A stretch of 64,000 nt of DNA from DATBLQ01 sp036555325 (GTDB lineage Bacteria > Pseudomonadota > Alphaproteobacteria > Rhizobiales > Aestuariivirgaceae). The notes beneath the pieces are model-generated. The model did not search any database. It was not told where the DNA came from and saw only the letters and a program-made list of their open reading frames with translations. Below, piece after piece: positions 51,335-60,713 of this stretch. A program made the position numbers and the translations under genes. The DNA lies in NCBI GenBank assembly GCA_036555325.1, contig DATBLQ010000018.1, forward strand, positions 1 to 64,000. Direction: 5' to 3'. How positions within the stretch are numbered: position 1 is the stretch's first letter; every line of letters starts with the position of its first letter.

Positions 51335-52417
51335 TCAAGTGATCAGACGTCCCACCACTCGCGCCGTGTAGTCGACCATGGGAATTATGCGCGCATAGTT
51401 GATCCGGGTCGGCCCAATGACACCCAATACGCCCACAATTTTCTCTTCCCCATCCCGATATGGTGCAACGATCAGCGACGATCCTGATAGGGAAAACAGC
51501 TTGTTTTCAGACCCTATGAAGATTCTTACTCCCTCGCCTTTTTCAGCCGCGCCCAAAAGATCGAGAAGGTCCTTCTTGGCTTCGAGCACATCGAACAGCT
51601 TTCTGATTCGTTCCAGGTCCTCAAGCGTTGCCCGGTCCTCGATCAGGTTTGATTGGCCTCGGATGATTAAGGTCTTTTCTCCGGCATTGTCGCCTGACCA
51701 GATGGCAATGCCTGCCTCAACCACTCGCGCCGTCAGATCGCTAAGTTCGCGTTTTTGCGTGGCGAGCTCTGCACTGACGAGCTTTTGCACCTCGAGAAGG
51801 GTTTTGCCTTGGCATCGTGCCGTGAGGAAGTTTGATGCTCGCGAGAGGGCTGATGGTGGCAACCCGACCGGAACAGTGATGGCCCGGTTTTCGACGGAGC
51901 CGTCGTCGTTCACCAGCACCACCAAGGCCCGGCCCGGACCCAGGCTGACGAACTCAATATGTCGCAGCCGCGTATTTATTTTGGGCGCCACCACAACTCC
52001 GGCGCAATGCGAAAGGCCCGACAGAAGGTTTGATGTCTCCGTTAGGATCTCCTCAACGCTTCGACCGCGGTTGGAACCGGCGACGCTGGCGTCGATCTGA
52101 GCCCGTTCTTCGATCGCCAACGAGTCGAGTTCCAACAGTGCATCGACGTAGAATCGAAGCCCAAGCTCCGTCGGCAGGCGACCGGCACTGGCGTGTGGCG
52201 AATAGATGAGGCCTGCGTCTTCCAGATCCGACATGACGTTACGGACCGAAGCAGGTGAAAGCGTACTCGGCAGCGAACGCGAAATGGTACGCGACCCCAC
52301 CGGCTCGCCGGTTTGCAGATAGGTATCGACGAGCCGGCCGAAAATCTCTCTCGACCGTTGGTCGAGCGCTGCAATGCCGGACGGTCGTTCCTCGGGATTC
52401 TTGCTTATCGGATCCAT
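51335..52417 (-). CDS. hrcA: Heat-inducible transcription repressor HrcA
   Basis: A 360-residue repressor. The N-terminal winged helix includes LQTGEPVGSRTISRSLPS and ASVRNVMSDLEDAGLI. The GAF-like middle and the LIVAPYRDGEEKIVGVLGVIGPTRINYARIIPMV end (key residues GVIGPTRMNY-like) are typical. It represses genes with CIRCE elements, in alphaproteobacteria mainly groESL, and needs GroEL to fold. The ATG at 52417 was preferred to the longer frame. No CIRCE is seen here. It is divergent from rph. Confidence 0.94.
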   Translation of the reverse strand: MDPISKNPEERPSGIAALDQRSREIFGRLVDTYLQTGEPVGSRTISRSLPSTLSPASVRNVMSDLEDAGLIYSPHASAGRLPTELGLRFYVDALLELDSLAIEERAQIDASVAGSNRGRSVEEILTETSNLLSGLSHCAGVVVAPKINTRLRHIEFVSLGPGRALVVLVNDDGSVENRAITVPVGLPPSALSRASNFLTARCQGKTLLEVQKLVSAELATQKRELSDLTARVVEAGIAIWSGDNAGEKTLIIRGQSNLIEDRATLEDLERIRKLFDVLEAKKDLLDLLGAAEKGEGVRIFIGSENKLFSLSGSSLIVAPYRDGEEKIVGVLGVIGPTRINYARIIPMVDYTARVVGRLIT

Positions 52418-52532
52418 TGTCCTCCCTTTAAGATAGGGTGTTGGAGCCGTCAATCAATCTGCTTTGGGCGATTGCAGGAGGACGTCGCGGCGTTTAGAAC
52501 GATTTGTCCTGGTTAGGAAAAATGGATTGCAC

Positions 52533-53246
52533 ATGCGATTATCCGGCCGAGCGCCTGGCGAGTTGCGGAAAGTGAATTTCGAACGCGGCGTATCCAAACA
52601 TGCAGAGGGGTCTTGTCTTATCCACTTTGGCAATACTCAAGTCTTGTGCACTGCCACCCTCGAGAATCGGGTGCCGCCCTGGCTCAGGGGCCAGAACCGC
52701 GGTTGGGTGACTGCTGAATATGGCATGCTGCCCCGTGCGACCACCGATCGCACGCGCCGTGAAGCCGTCGCGGGCAAACAGTCGGGCCGCACCCAGGAGA
52801 TCCAGCGGTTGATAGGCAGGAGCTTGCGCGCCGTCGTGGACTTGTCGATGCTCGGAGAAAACCAGATCGTCCTCGACTGCGATGTCTTGCAGGCCGACGG
52901 AGGCACGCGAACCGCGGCAATTACCGGGGCTTGGGTAGCGCTCCGGGATTCCTTGGATACAATGACCAAAACCGGTCTCCTGTCGGCCACTCCGCTCAAA
53001 GACCATGTCGCCGCCGTCTCGTGCGGAATTATCGGCGGCACGCCGGTCCTCGATTTGGATTATGCCGAAGATTCTGCGGCGGAGACCGATGCCAATTTTG
53101 TTGTAACCGGAACTGGCGGCATCGTTGAAATTCAAGCTACTGCCGAAGGTGCCCCCTTCGCCGAAAAGGCCTTTTTTGAAATGCTTCAGCTGGCAAAGTT
53201 CGGCATTGCCGAATTGATTTTGCTGCAGCAGGCGGCCGTGCGGTGA
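52533..53246 (+). CDS. rph: Ribonuclease PH
   Basis: A 237-residue phosphorolytic 3'-5' exoribonuclease that trims tRNA 3' ends. The start is MRLSGRAPGELRKVNFERGV. TQVLCTATLENRVPPWLRGQ, GRTQEIQRLIGRSLRAVVDL and the DCDVLQADGGTRTAAITGA signature follow. The ATG at 52533 gives the usual length. The rph/hrcA divergent pair is common in alphaproteobacteria. It overlaps the VOC gene by four bases, in the operon rph-VOC-rdgB-hemW. Confidence 0.95.
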   Translation: MRLSGRAPGELRKVNFERGVSKHAEGSCLIHFGNTQVLCTATLENRVPPWLRGQNRGWVTAEYGMLPRATTDRTRREAVAGKQSGRTQEIQRLIGRSLRAVVDLSMLGENQIVLDCDVLQADGGTRTAAITGAWVALRDSLDTMTKTGLLSATPLKDHVAAVSCGIIGGTPVLDLDYAEDSAAETDANFVVTGTGGIVEIQATAEGAPFAEKAFFEMLQLAKFGIAELILLQQAAVR

Positions 53247-53650
53247 TATCGCCAGCCGGAATATTGGAAACCGTCCTCTACGCGGAAGACTTGCAGCGGT
53301 CGACCATTTTCTATCGCGACATCATTGGCCTGGAATGCAGCCAGGTTGAAGAGGGTCGCCACGTTTTTTTCAAGTGTGGAAATCAGATGCTCCTTCTCTT
53401 CAATCCTCGCAAGACGGTGGAGCCGGGCAAGGGACTTCCTGTTCCTCCCCATGGGGCCTTCGGCCCGGGGCATGTGTGTTTCCGTGCAATGGCCAAAGAG
53501 CTCATCGAACTGCGCCGGCAATTCGAGGACAGCGGTATCGCCATCGAGGCCGACTTCGAGTGGCCGGGGGGTGGTCGGTCTATTTATGTTCGCGATCCGG
53601 CCGGAAACAGCGTCGAATTTGCTGAGCCTCGTATCTGGGGTCTGCCATGA
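53243..53650 (+). CDS. VOC (glyoxalase/bleomycin-resistance) family protein
   Basis: A 135-residue single VOC unit with two beta-alpha-beta-beta-beta modules. Visible motifs are ILETVLYAEDLQRSTIFYRD and the C-terminal YVRDPAGNSVEFAEPRIWG with the metal-ligand glutamate. VOC proteins bind a divalent metal and act as isomerases, dioxygenases or drug-binding proteins; substrate unknown. The start is GTG at 53243, inside the rph stop. It overlaps rdgB by four bases. It is an insertion into the otherwise standard order rph-rdgB-hemW. Confidence 0.85.
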   Translation: MISPAGILETVLYAEDLQRSTIFYRDIIGLECSQVEEGRHVFFKCGNQMLLLFNPRKTVEPGKGLPVPPHGAFGPGHVCFRAMAKELIELRRQFEDSGIAIEADFEWPGGGRSIYVRDPAGNSVEFAEPRIWGLP

Positions 53651-54255
53651 AGCTTTCCTCGCTCGGCAATCAAATCCTGCTGGCCAGCCACAACCCCGGC
53701 AAGATCAAGGAGATCTCCGATCTGTTGGCGCCGCTGTCGTTTAGGTTGCGGTCTTCAGCGGAGCTAGGTCTCTCCGAGCCCGAGGAAACCGGCACGAGCT
53801 TCGCGGAAAATGCCCTCATCAAGGCAAGGGCAGCCAGCCTGGCCAGCGGCTTCACCGCGTTGGCTGATGATTCCGGCCTTGAGGTAAAAGCGCTCGCCGG
53901 CGCGCCCGGAGTGTATTCGGCAAGATGGGCTGGGCCCGATAGGGACTTCGCCCTTGCAATGCGCAACGTCGAAGAGAAGTTGAGAGCCCAAGGTGCCTTG
54001 GCGCCGGACGAGCGCCGGGCAGAATTCGTTTGCATTCTTAGCCTATGCAATCCCGATGGAGAGCATCGCGAGTTCGAAGGCAGAGTTGCCGGCAGCTTGG
54101 TTTGGCCGCCACGAGGCAGCAAGGGATTTGGCTACGATCCGATGTTTCTTCCTGATGGATTCAGCTCGACGTTCGGCGAGATGGACCCTCGTGAGAAGCA
54201 CGGCATTTCACACCGCGCGCGGGCTTTTCGGAAGCTGCTGGAATTTCTGCAATGA
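53647..54255 (+). CDS. rdgB: Non-canonical purine NTP pyrophosphatase
   Basis: A 202-residue HAM1-family enzyme that converts dITP, ITP and XTP to monophosphates. The start LLASHNPGKIKEI, the FAENALIKARAAS stretch and TALADDSGLEVKALAGAPGVYSARWAG (key DDSG and ARWAG) are diagnostic. The end is FGEMDPREKHGISHRARAF. It overlaps VOC and hemW by four bases each. Confidence 0.95.
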   Translation: MKLSSLGNQILLASHNPGKIKEISDLLAPLSFRLRSSAELGLSEPEETGTSFAENALIKARAASLASGFTALADDSGLEVKALAGAPGVYSARWAGPDRDFALAMRNVEEKLRAQGALAPDERRAEFVCILSLCNPDGEHREFEGRVAGSLVWPPRGSKGFGYDPMFLPDGFSSTFGEMDPREKHGISHRARAFRKLLEFLQ

Positions 54256-55415
54256 TCGCTCCGCCAAGTGATATCGGCATCTATGTTCATTGGCCTTTCT
54301 GCAAGGCCAAATGTCCCTATTGTGATTTCAATTCTCATGTGCGCCGCGAAACCGATGACATGGCGTTTGCTTATGCCTTGACGAGGGAGCTTTCATCTTT
54401 TGCCTCGCTCACCCCGAGGCGACGAGTAGCAAGCGTTTTCTTCGGTGGTGGCACACCATCCCTGATGCCGCCCGCTGCGGTCGACCATATTCTTGAGTGC
54501 ATAGCCCGACTGTGGGACGTTTCGCCCGAAGCTGAGATCACGCTCGAAGCCAACCCCACGAGCGCGGAAGCGGAGAACTTCCGCGGCTATCGTTCCGCCG
54601 GTGTCAATCGCCTGTCCGTCGGCGTTCAGGCCCTGAACGACGGCGATCTGCAAGAGCTCGGACGTCGCCACACCGCTGCAGAGGCGATTGCGGCCTTTCA
54701 GCAGGCGGCGCGGATATTCCCACGGGTGTCATTTGACTTGATCTATGCCAGACCACGCCAATCCCCTCATCAATGGCGCGAGGAACTTTTGGAAGCCCTG
54801 AAGATACAAGAGGGACATATGTCCCTCTATCAGCTCACCATCGAGGAAGGAACTCGTTTCCACGAACTCTACCGCCTTGGTTTGCTTGCTATTCCTTCTG
54901 AAAGTCTGGCGGCTGTCCTCTTTGAGATTACTCAGGAACTCACCTCAGCCGCGGGACTCGACGCCTATGAAGTATCCAATCATGCACGAACGGGCCACGA
55001 GTCGCGCCATAACCTGATTTACTGGCGATACGAGGATTATATCGGCATTGGCCCCGGCGCTCACAGCCGTCTTGCATCAGGTACAAGCCAGCGGCTGGCC
55101 ATTTCAACCGAACGAGACCCGGAAACCTGGCGCAACCTGGTGGGCCGGAACGGTCACGGCCGCACCGAGCAAGCCGCGCTGGCGCCCGTCCAGCAGGGCA
55201 TGGAGATGCTGCTCATGGGCTTGCGGCTCCGCGAAGGTATCAGCACGAGCCGTTATGAGAAGTTAACTGGCAGAAAGCTCGATCAGCAGACCATTTCGCT
55301 TCTGGCAGACCAGCAGCTCATAACGCAAGACGAGAACTCAGACCGCCTGATGGCGACACCAAAGGGAAGGCGCCTGCTGAATAGTGTGACTTCCGCTCTA
55401 GCGATGTCTGGTTAG
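54252..55415 (+). CDS. hemW: Radical-SAM heme chaperone HemW
   Basis: A 387-residue radical SAM protein. The cluster motif FCKAKCPYCDFNSH has cysteines 17, 21 and 24, and the GGGTPSLM SAM motif follows. This is the HemN-like branch shown to bind heme and deliver it, rather than the true coproporphyrinogen oxidase. The C-terminal HemN domain is present. It starts in the rdgB stop (ATGA) and ends the rph operon. Confidence 0.93.
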   Translation: MIAPPSDIGIYVHWPFCKAKCPYCDFNSHVRRETDDMAFAYALTRELSSFASLTPRRRVASVFFGGGTPSLMPPAAVDHILECIARLWDVSPEAEITLEANPTSAEAENFRGYRSAGVNRLSVGVQALNDGDLQELGRRHTAAEAIAAFQQAARIFPRVSFDLIYARPRQSPHQWREELLEALKIQEGHMSLYQLTIEEGTRFHELYRLGLLAIPSESLAAVLFEITQELTSAAGLDAYEVSNHARTGHESRHNLIYWRYEDYIGIGPGAHSRLASGTSQRLAISTERDPETWRNLVGRNGHGRTEQAALAPVQQGMEMLLMGLRLREGISTSRYEKLTGRKLDQQTISLLADQQLITQDENSDRLMATPKGRRLLNSVTSALAMSG

Positions 55416-55422
55416 CTGCGGT

Positions 55423-56676
55423 CTAGTTGGCGACCGAATTGGCGCCGGAAACAGTTTCGCTGCCAAATCGCGACGGGGCAGGGGCCACGACCTTAACCCC
55501 GCTCGAGGTGACTTCGAGGACCGACAATCCGCGTTCGATAATGCCATTTTCCCGGAAGCGGAAGAGGCCATTGATACCTTGAAAGCCCTCCGGATTGGTG
55601 ATGCTGGTGGCTGAGAATCGCTGACCCGTTTCGCCCTTTGACAATATGATCGCCAAACTCACGGCGTCATAAGCGAGGCTCGCGAGCCTTGAGGGGCGGG
55701 TCCCGTAGGAGCTTTTATAACGATCGTCGAATCTCTGTACGAGGTCTGGTGAAACCCCCGCGTAGATGCCGCCGATTGCAATTGACGTCGCCGACGTAAC
55801 TGGATTGTCCCACAGTCCGGTGCCCAGCGTCTGAACTTTCGACTGGTCATATCCCGCCTTTTTCAATGCCGCCCCGAGGGTGCGCAAGAGCTCGCCCCCT
55901 TCCGCCACCAACAAGGCCTGCACGTTGCGCGAAGGATCGTTGACGGCTGTCATCACCTTGTTCACGGGATCGACAATCGCCAGGTTGTTTCTGGGAAAGC
56001 GTTCGATGGCGGCAATGCTTACTCCGTAGCGCTGAGCAGAAGTCACGAGCGCTTTTTCGACCGCCAGTCCGTATTGCACCTTGGGCAGCAGAGCGGCAAG
56101 TGATGTCTTGCCTGTCGAAGCCATGTGGCGAACGATGTTTGCGACTTCCTCCTCCGGCAGGAAGCTCATGAGATAGGTCCCATTGCCGGCAACCCCGCTG
56201 GAGGACGAGAAGGCGATCACTGGCACGTTCTGGCCCTGTGCTAGGGGCGCTATTGCCTGCACCTCGGCGCCGAGAAGAGGACCGAGGATGAGTTCCGCCC
56301 CTTCCGACAGGGCGCTTTGTGCTGCAGAGGCGGCTCCCGCAGCAGTGCCGGCCGTATCCTTGGATATGAGGGTGATGCCGGAGCTTCCCGCATCGATCAA
56401 CGCCATCTCCGCGGCCTGTTTCATTGATAGAGCTATCTGCGCTTGGTCCCCGGACGCTGTCAGGGGCAACAGCAGGGCAACCTTCGCGCCCTCACCACTT
56501 GGCATGGAGGGAACTGACTGTGTCTGCGAAGAGTCTGAGTCGGAGAACAGGCTGCCGAGCCTCGACATGCCGCCGCAGCCAGCGAGCGCGATGCTCACCA
56601 CCGCTAGGGCGAACAGCCTAAACACCCATGGCCTCGGTTGGGTGCCCCTGATACCGCAAACTGCCATGCCACCCAT
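55423..56676 (-). CDS. LpoA-like penicillin-binding protein activator lipoprotein
   Basis: A 417-residue lipoprotein. The signal peptide ends LAGC near residue 34, so the cysteine is lipidated. The rest is a type I periplasmic-binding-protein fold like LpoA and ABC substrate binders (VALLLPLTASGDQAQIALSM, LGPLLGAEVQAIAPLA). E. coli LpoA activates PBP1A and has an extra TPR domain that is absent here. A ligand-binding role cannot be ruled out. It is divergent from rsmI, beside rsmI and yraN as in gammaproteobacterial lpoA loci. Confidence 0.85.
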   Translation of the reverse strand: MGGMAVCGIRGTQPRPWVFRLFALAVVSIALAGCGGMSRLGSLFSDSDSSQTQSVPSMPSGEGAKVALLLPLTASGDQAQIALSMKQAAEMALIDAGSSGITLISKDTAGTAAGAASAAQSALSEGAELILGPLLGAEVQAIAPLAQGQNVPVIAFSSSSGVAGNGTYLMSFLPEEEVANIVRHMASTGKTSLAALLPKVQYGLAVEKALVTSAQRYGVSIAAIERFPRNNLAIVDPVNKVMTAVNDPSRNVQALLVAEGGELLRTLGAALKKAGYDQSKVQTLGTGLWDNPVTSATSIAIGGIYAGVSPDLVQRFDDRYKSSYGTRPSRLASLAYDAVSLAIILSKGETGQRFSATSITNPEGFQGINGLFRFRENGIIERGLSVLEVTSSGVKVVAPAPSRFGSETVSGANSVAN

Positions 56677-56831
56677 CCTTATGCCTTAAAAACCTTTACT
56701 ACATATAAGCGCCAAATTATGCCGTTCCGCCAGAGCTCCGCTAAGCCCATTCCCTTGCGGCCGAGGATTTAGCTAAGCTAGCTGGATTCGCGTTTGATTT
56801 AAATCGCCCTGATTTTCGATCGTACTAGCCT

Positions 56832-57743
56832 ATGTCCAAGGCCCCATTTGCCGAGCCGCGCTTTAACATCGCCAGATCAACCGGCCAATCCGGCAGGCTG
56901 CGTCCTGGACTTTATCTGATCGCAACTCCGATCGGCAACCTGGGCGATGTCACCCTTCGAGCCCTTCAGGCACTTGTCTCCGCCGACCACATCTACTGCG
57001 AAGATACCCGCGTTACGTCTAAGCTTTTGGCACGCTACAATATTGCCAGGCCGCTCAAGCCCTATCACGACCATAATGCGGCGAAAGTGCGGCCGCAGCT
57101 TCTTCGTCTGCTTGCCGAGGGCACGTCCATCGCCCTCATCAGTGATGCTGGGACCCCGCTGATTTCCGATCCGGGCTACAAACTCGTTGTCGAAGCCATT
57201 GCCCGCAATGTGCATGTTGAAATGCTGCCTGGACCATCCGCACCGGTTATAGCTCTCGCCTTGTCGGGATTGCCGACAGACCGGTTTCTGTTTGCAGGAT
57301 TTCTGCCGGTTAGGAAGGCCGAGAAGTCACGTCTCCTCGACCAATTGGGATCGATACGGGCAACCTTGATTTTTTTTGAAGCGCCGGGCCGGGTTGAGGT
57401 CACGATTGAGGCGATCAAGTCTTCATTAGGCAATCGAGGGATTGCGATTGCACGGGAACTCACAAAACTTCACGAGGAGGTATTACGGGGCTCCCCCGAT
57501 GAGATTCTTGCGATCCTCGCCGCAAGGCCGCCGCTGAAGGGAGAAGTTACAATTGTGGTTGGACCACCGTTGGCGCCGGTTCTTGACACTGGGGAAATTG
57601 AGGCCGCCCTTTCTGACGCGCTCAAAGTCCTTTCTCCCGCCAAGGCCGCCGCATCGATCGCCAGAAAATTCAGCACATCTCGCCGAGAGCTTTATGCTTT
57701 GGCTCTCCGTTTGAAAAAAGACGATGCGCACCATCAGGAATAG
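56832..57743 (+). CDS. rsmI: 16S rRNA (cytidine1402-2'-O)-methyltransferase RsmI
   Basis: A 303-residue tetrapyrrole-methylase-fold enzyme. It shows GLYLIATPIGNLGDVTLRAL, YCEDTRVTSKLL, HDHNAAKVRP, ALISDAGTPLISDPGY and RFLFAGFLP. It methylates the 2'-OH of C1402 in the decoding centre. The last 20 bases overlap yraN. The rsmI-yraN-gshB order is standard. Confidence 0.95.
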   Translation: MSKAPFAEPRFNIARSTGQSGRLRPGLYLIATPIGNLGDVTLRALQALVSADHIYCEDTRVTSKLLARYNIARPLKPYHDHNAAKVRPQLLRLLAEGTSIALISDAGTPLISDPGYKLVVEAIARNVHVEMLPGPSAPVIALALSGLPTDRFLFAGFLPVRKAEKSRLLDQLGSIRATLIFFEAPGRVEVTIEAIKSSLGNRGIAIARELTKLHEEVLRGSPDEILAILAARPPLKGEVTIVVGPPLAPVLDTGEIEAALSDALKVLSPAKAAASIARKFSTSRRELYALALRLKKDDAHHQE

Positions 57744-58101
57744 TCGCCGTCGAGCCGAGCGGAAAGGCCGGCTCGCAGAACTTTTCGGCGCATCATATCT
57801 CATGCTCAAAGGTTATCGGCCGCTCGCCTGGCGCGTGAAGACTCCTCGAGGCGAAATTGATCTGGTGATGAGGCGCGGCAATTACATAGTCTTCGTGGAA
57901 GTCAAAACTCGCGCCGACCTTGATTCGGGCCTGATGGCTGTAAGTAGTTTTAAGGCACGACGCACGCTGGAGGCGGCCCGGATGTGGCTTGGCCGTAATG
58001 CCCGGCTCCTTGACGTCGACTGCCGCTTTGACATCCTGGTATTGGCTGCCTACCACTGGCCCAGACATGTGCAGAACGCCTACGGCGCCGAGCTATGGTG
58101 A
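57724..58101 (+). CDS. yraN: UPF0102 (YraN) endonuclease-like protein
   Basis: A 125-residue restriction-endonuclease-like fold protein of UPF0102. The nuclease core is GEIDLVMRRGNYIVFVEVKTR (D, then ExK) with a preceding helix containing AERKGRLAELFGASYL. It is probably a nucleic-acid-binding or cleaving protein of unknown role, often paired with rsmI. The start overlaps rsmI by 20 bases. Confidence 0.9.
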   Translation: MRTIRNSRRRAERKGRLAELFGASYLMLKGYRPLAWRVKTPRGEIDLVMRRGNYIVFVEVKTRADLDSGLMAVSSFKARRTLEAARMWLGRNARLLDVDCRFDILVLAAYHWPRHVQNAYGAELW

Positions 58102-58125
58102 CCAGCCAAGGGAGAACCACGACCA

Positions 58126-59100
58126 ATGAGCTTAAGTGTTGCCATTCAGATGGATCCGATTCAATCCATCAATATATCCGGTGATTCGACGTTTGCCCTG
58201 AAGCTGGAAGCTCAAGGTCGAGGGCACTCTCTTTTTTACTACGAAACCAAGACCCTTGCCTTGAAGGACGGCCGTGTATTTGCCACCGGTGGCGATGTGA
58301 TTGTGAGGGACGAGCCTGGCAACCATGTGACGATCAGCCAAAGTCGCCGGGTGGATCTTGGTTCGTTTGACGTCATATTGATGCGCCAAGATCCGCCCTT
58401 CGATCTGGCCTATATCACTGCCACGCACTTGCTGGAGAATGTTTCTCCAAACACTCTCGTCGTAAACGATCCTGCAAGCGTGCGTAACGCCCCCGAGAAG
58501 CTGTTTGTCACCCATTTTCGTGAGTTCATGCCTCCGACACTGATCAGCCGCGATCCGCTGGAGCTTCGAACTTTTCGCGCAGAATTCCGCGATATCGTTT
58601 TGAAGCCGTTGTATGGAGGTGGGGGTGCCGGCATATTCCGCATCAAGGAGGATGACGAAAACTTCGCCTCGCTGTTGGAAACGTTCACCTTGCTATTCCG
58701 CGAGCCTTTCATGGTTCAAAAATATGTTCCGGAAGTCCGCTCCGGCGATAAGCGAATAATTCTTGTCGATGGTGTTTTTGCTGGAGCTATCAACCGAGTG
58801 CCTGCTGCAGGCGAAAGCCGTTCCAATATGCATGTGGGGGGCCGTCCGGAGCCGACAAGCCTAACCTCCCGTGAGCAGCAGATCTGTGCAACGCTTGGAC
58901 CCGAACTGAAAAGTCGCGGCCTGATCTTCGTTGGCATCGACGTGATCGGTGGATACCTCACTGAAATCAACGTGACCTCTCCGACCGGAATTCGCGAGAT
59001 CAAGCGCTTCGGCGGCAAGGATATCGCCGCCATGGTCTGGGATGCCATAGAAGCACGTCTGAAACTGAAACATGGACGCCCGGTTAAGACTGCTTCTTGA
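58126..59100 (+). CDS. gshB: Glutathione synthetase
   Basis: A 324-residue ATP-grasp ligase that adds glycine to gamma-glutamylcysteine. It begins VAIQMDPIQSINISGDSTFAL and includes LMRQDPPFDLAYITATHLLE. The ATP-binding loop is LKPLYGGGGAGIFRI, and EINVTSPTGIREI carries magnesium ligands. It lies 24 bases after yraN and overlaps only the upstream extension of the comM frame. Confidence 0.96.
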   Translation: MSLSVAIQMDPIQSINISGDSTFALKLEAQGRGHSLFYYETKTLALKDGRVFATGGDVIVRDEPGNHVTISQSRRVDLGSFDVILMRQDPPFDLAYITATHLLENVSPNTLVVNDPASVRNAPEKLFVTHFREFMPPTLISRDPLELRTFRAEFRDIVLKPLYGGGGAGIFRIKEDDENFASLLETFTLLFREPFMVQKYVPEVRSGDKRIILVDGVFAGAINRVPAAGESRSNMHVGGRPEPTSLTSREQQICATLGPELKSRGLIFVGIDVIGGYLTEINVTSPTGIREIKRFGGKDIAAMVWDAIEARLKLKHGRPVKTAS

Positions 59101-59171
59101 CGACGTCCCTAAGCCTCCATTGCACGTTGTACGTGCATCACCTAAAGTCTGCTCCTCTGGAGGGCAATGGT

Positions 59172-60707
59172 ATGGTTGCGCGCGTGGCTACGGTCGCATT
59201 TCTGGGCATCAAGGCACTGCCGGTCGATGTTCAGGTGCAAATATCCTCCGGCATCGTAGCCTTCACGATCGTCGGCTTGCCCGACAAGGCGGTCGCAGAG
59301 AGCCGCGAGCGCGTTCGCGCGGCGTTGACCGCCTGCGGGCTTGCCCTGCCAGCCAAGCGCATAACTGTTAACCTTGCCCCTGCAGACTTGCCCAAGGAGG
59401 GGAGCCACTTCGACCTGCCCATTGCCATGGGCGTCCTGTCGGCAATGGGAGTGGTCCCTCGCGATATCCTTGAGCACTATCTCATTCTTGGCGAGTTAGC
59501 CCTGGATGGTGCTTTTTCGACGATTTCGGGAACATTGCCCGCTGCTGTCGCCGCCAACGAGCGAGGTCTCGGCATCATTTGCCCCAGGCCCTGCGGGTCC
59601 GAGGCGGCATGGGCATCTGATCAGATGGATATAATTGCTCCCGGTAATCTCGTTCAGCTTCTCAACCACATAAAGGGGAGTCAGGTTCTGGCCCGCCCCA
59701 CGCCTGCCGTAGCCGACGAAGATCTGGCGCTACTGGATTTGGGCGATATCAAAGGCCAGGAAACAGCCAAGCGGGCTCTCGAGGTTGCCGCCGCAGGAGG
59801 TCATCACTTGCTTATGGTCGGACCGCCCGGGGCGGGAAAATCCATGCTTGCTCAGCGCCTGCCGTCAATTCTTCCCCCCATGGAGCCCGCCGAGATGCTT
59901 GACGTAAGCCTGATCGCTTCTGTGGCGGGCGAACTGGCTGGCGGCAAACTGACGAGGCGCCGACCGTTTAGGGCACCCCACCACTCTGCAAGTGCACCGG
60001 CACTTGTGGGCGGCGGATTGCGCGCCAAGCCGGGAGAGATGGCGCTTGCCCATCACGGAGTGCTGTTTCTCGATGAACTGCCCGAGTTTCAGCCGCGCGT
60101 TCTTGAGTCGTTGCGTCAACCACTGGAAACCGGACAGACGGTAATCGCCCGCGCCAACCATCACGTCTCATATCCCGCGAGGTTCCAGCTTGTTGCCGCT
60201 ATGAATCCCTGCCGTTGTGGTGAAGCAGGTTCGCCTGGCCGCGGGTGCAGGCGCGGCCCGCGCTGTGCCACGGAGTACCAGTCCCGCCTGTCGGGGCCGC
60301 TGCTCGATCGTCTCGATATTCAGATCGAGCTGCCGGCGGTCAAGCCCTCCGATTTGATCTTGCCTGCGCCAAAGGAGAAGAGCGCTGAAATCGCCCTGCG
60401 CGTGAGCGCTGCCCGCCAGAGGCAGGTAGCGCGCTACGAAAGCATGGGCATGGCGCATGTCCGAACCAATTCGCAAGTCGATGGCGAATGTCTTGAGCGC
60501 ATTGCCCGTCCTGACCTGTCGGGGCTCGAACTCTTGCATGAGGCGGCAGAGGCGATGAACCTCTCGGCAAGAGGCTATCATCGCGTGCTACGCGTTGCTC
60601 GGACCTTGGCCGACCTCGCTGGTCGCGAGCCCGTCCTTCGTGCAGACATTGCCGAAGCCTTGAGTTACCGCCAGCGCCTCGCAGCCTTCGCAGAAGCAGC
60701 CGCGTAA
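59172..60707 (+). CDS. comM: ComM/YifB-family Mg-chelatase-like AAA+ ATPase
   Basis: A 511-residue protein. The N-terminal LonC-like domain starts MVARVATVAFLGIKALPVDV, then GLPDKAVAESRERVRAAL. Walker A is GPPGAGKSMLAQRLP near residue 216, Walker B is GVLFLDELPEF, and the ELRQPLETG-like ESLRQPLETGQTVIARA sensor region follows, with a C-terminal Mg-chelatase subdomain. ComM is a branch-migration helicase in natural transformation; the gene is also common in non-transformable bacteria. The ATG at 59172 was preferred to a longer frame overlapping gshB. Confidence 0.92.
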   Translation: MVARVATVAFLGIKALPVDVQVQISSGIVAFTIVGLPDKAVAESRERVRAALTACGLALPAKRITVNLAPADLPKEGSHFDLPIAMGVLSAMGVVPRDILEHYLILGELALDGAFSTISGTLPAAVAANERGLGIICPRPCGSEAAWASDQMDIIAPGNLVQLLNHIKGSQVLARPTPAVADEDLALLDLGDIKGQETAKRALEVAAAGGHHLLMVGPPGAGKSMLAQRLPSILPPMEPAEMLDVSLIASVAGELAGGKLTRRRPFRAPHHSASAPALVGGGLRAKPGEMALAHHGVLFLDELPEFQPRVLESLRQPLETGQTVIARANHHVSYPARFQLVAAMNPCRCGEAGSPGRGCRRGPRCATEYQSRLSGPLLDRLDIQIELPAVKPSDLILPAPKEKSAEIALRVSAARQRQVARYESMGMAHVRTNSQVDGECLERIARPDLSGLELLHEAAEAMNLSARGYHRVLRVARTLADLAGREPVLRADIAEALSYRQRLAAFAEAAA

Positions 60708-60713
60708 ATCGTC

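Noticed and set aside
52418..52532. CIRCE element in the hrcA-rph gap
   Set aside because: Neither arm of TTAGCACTC/GAGTGCTAA is present.
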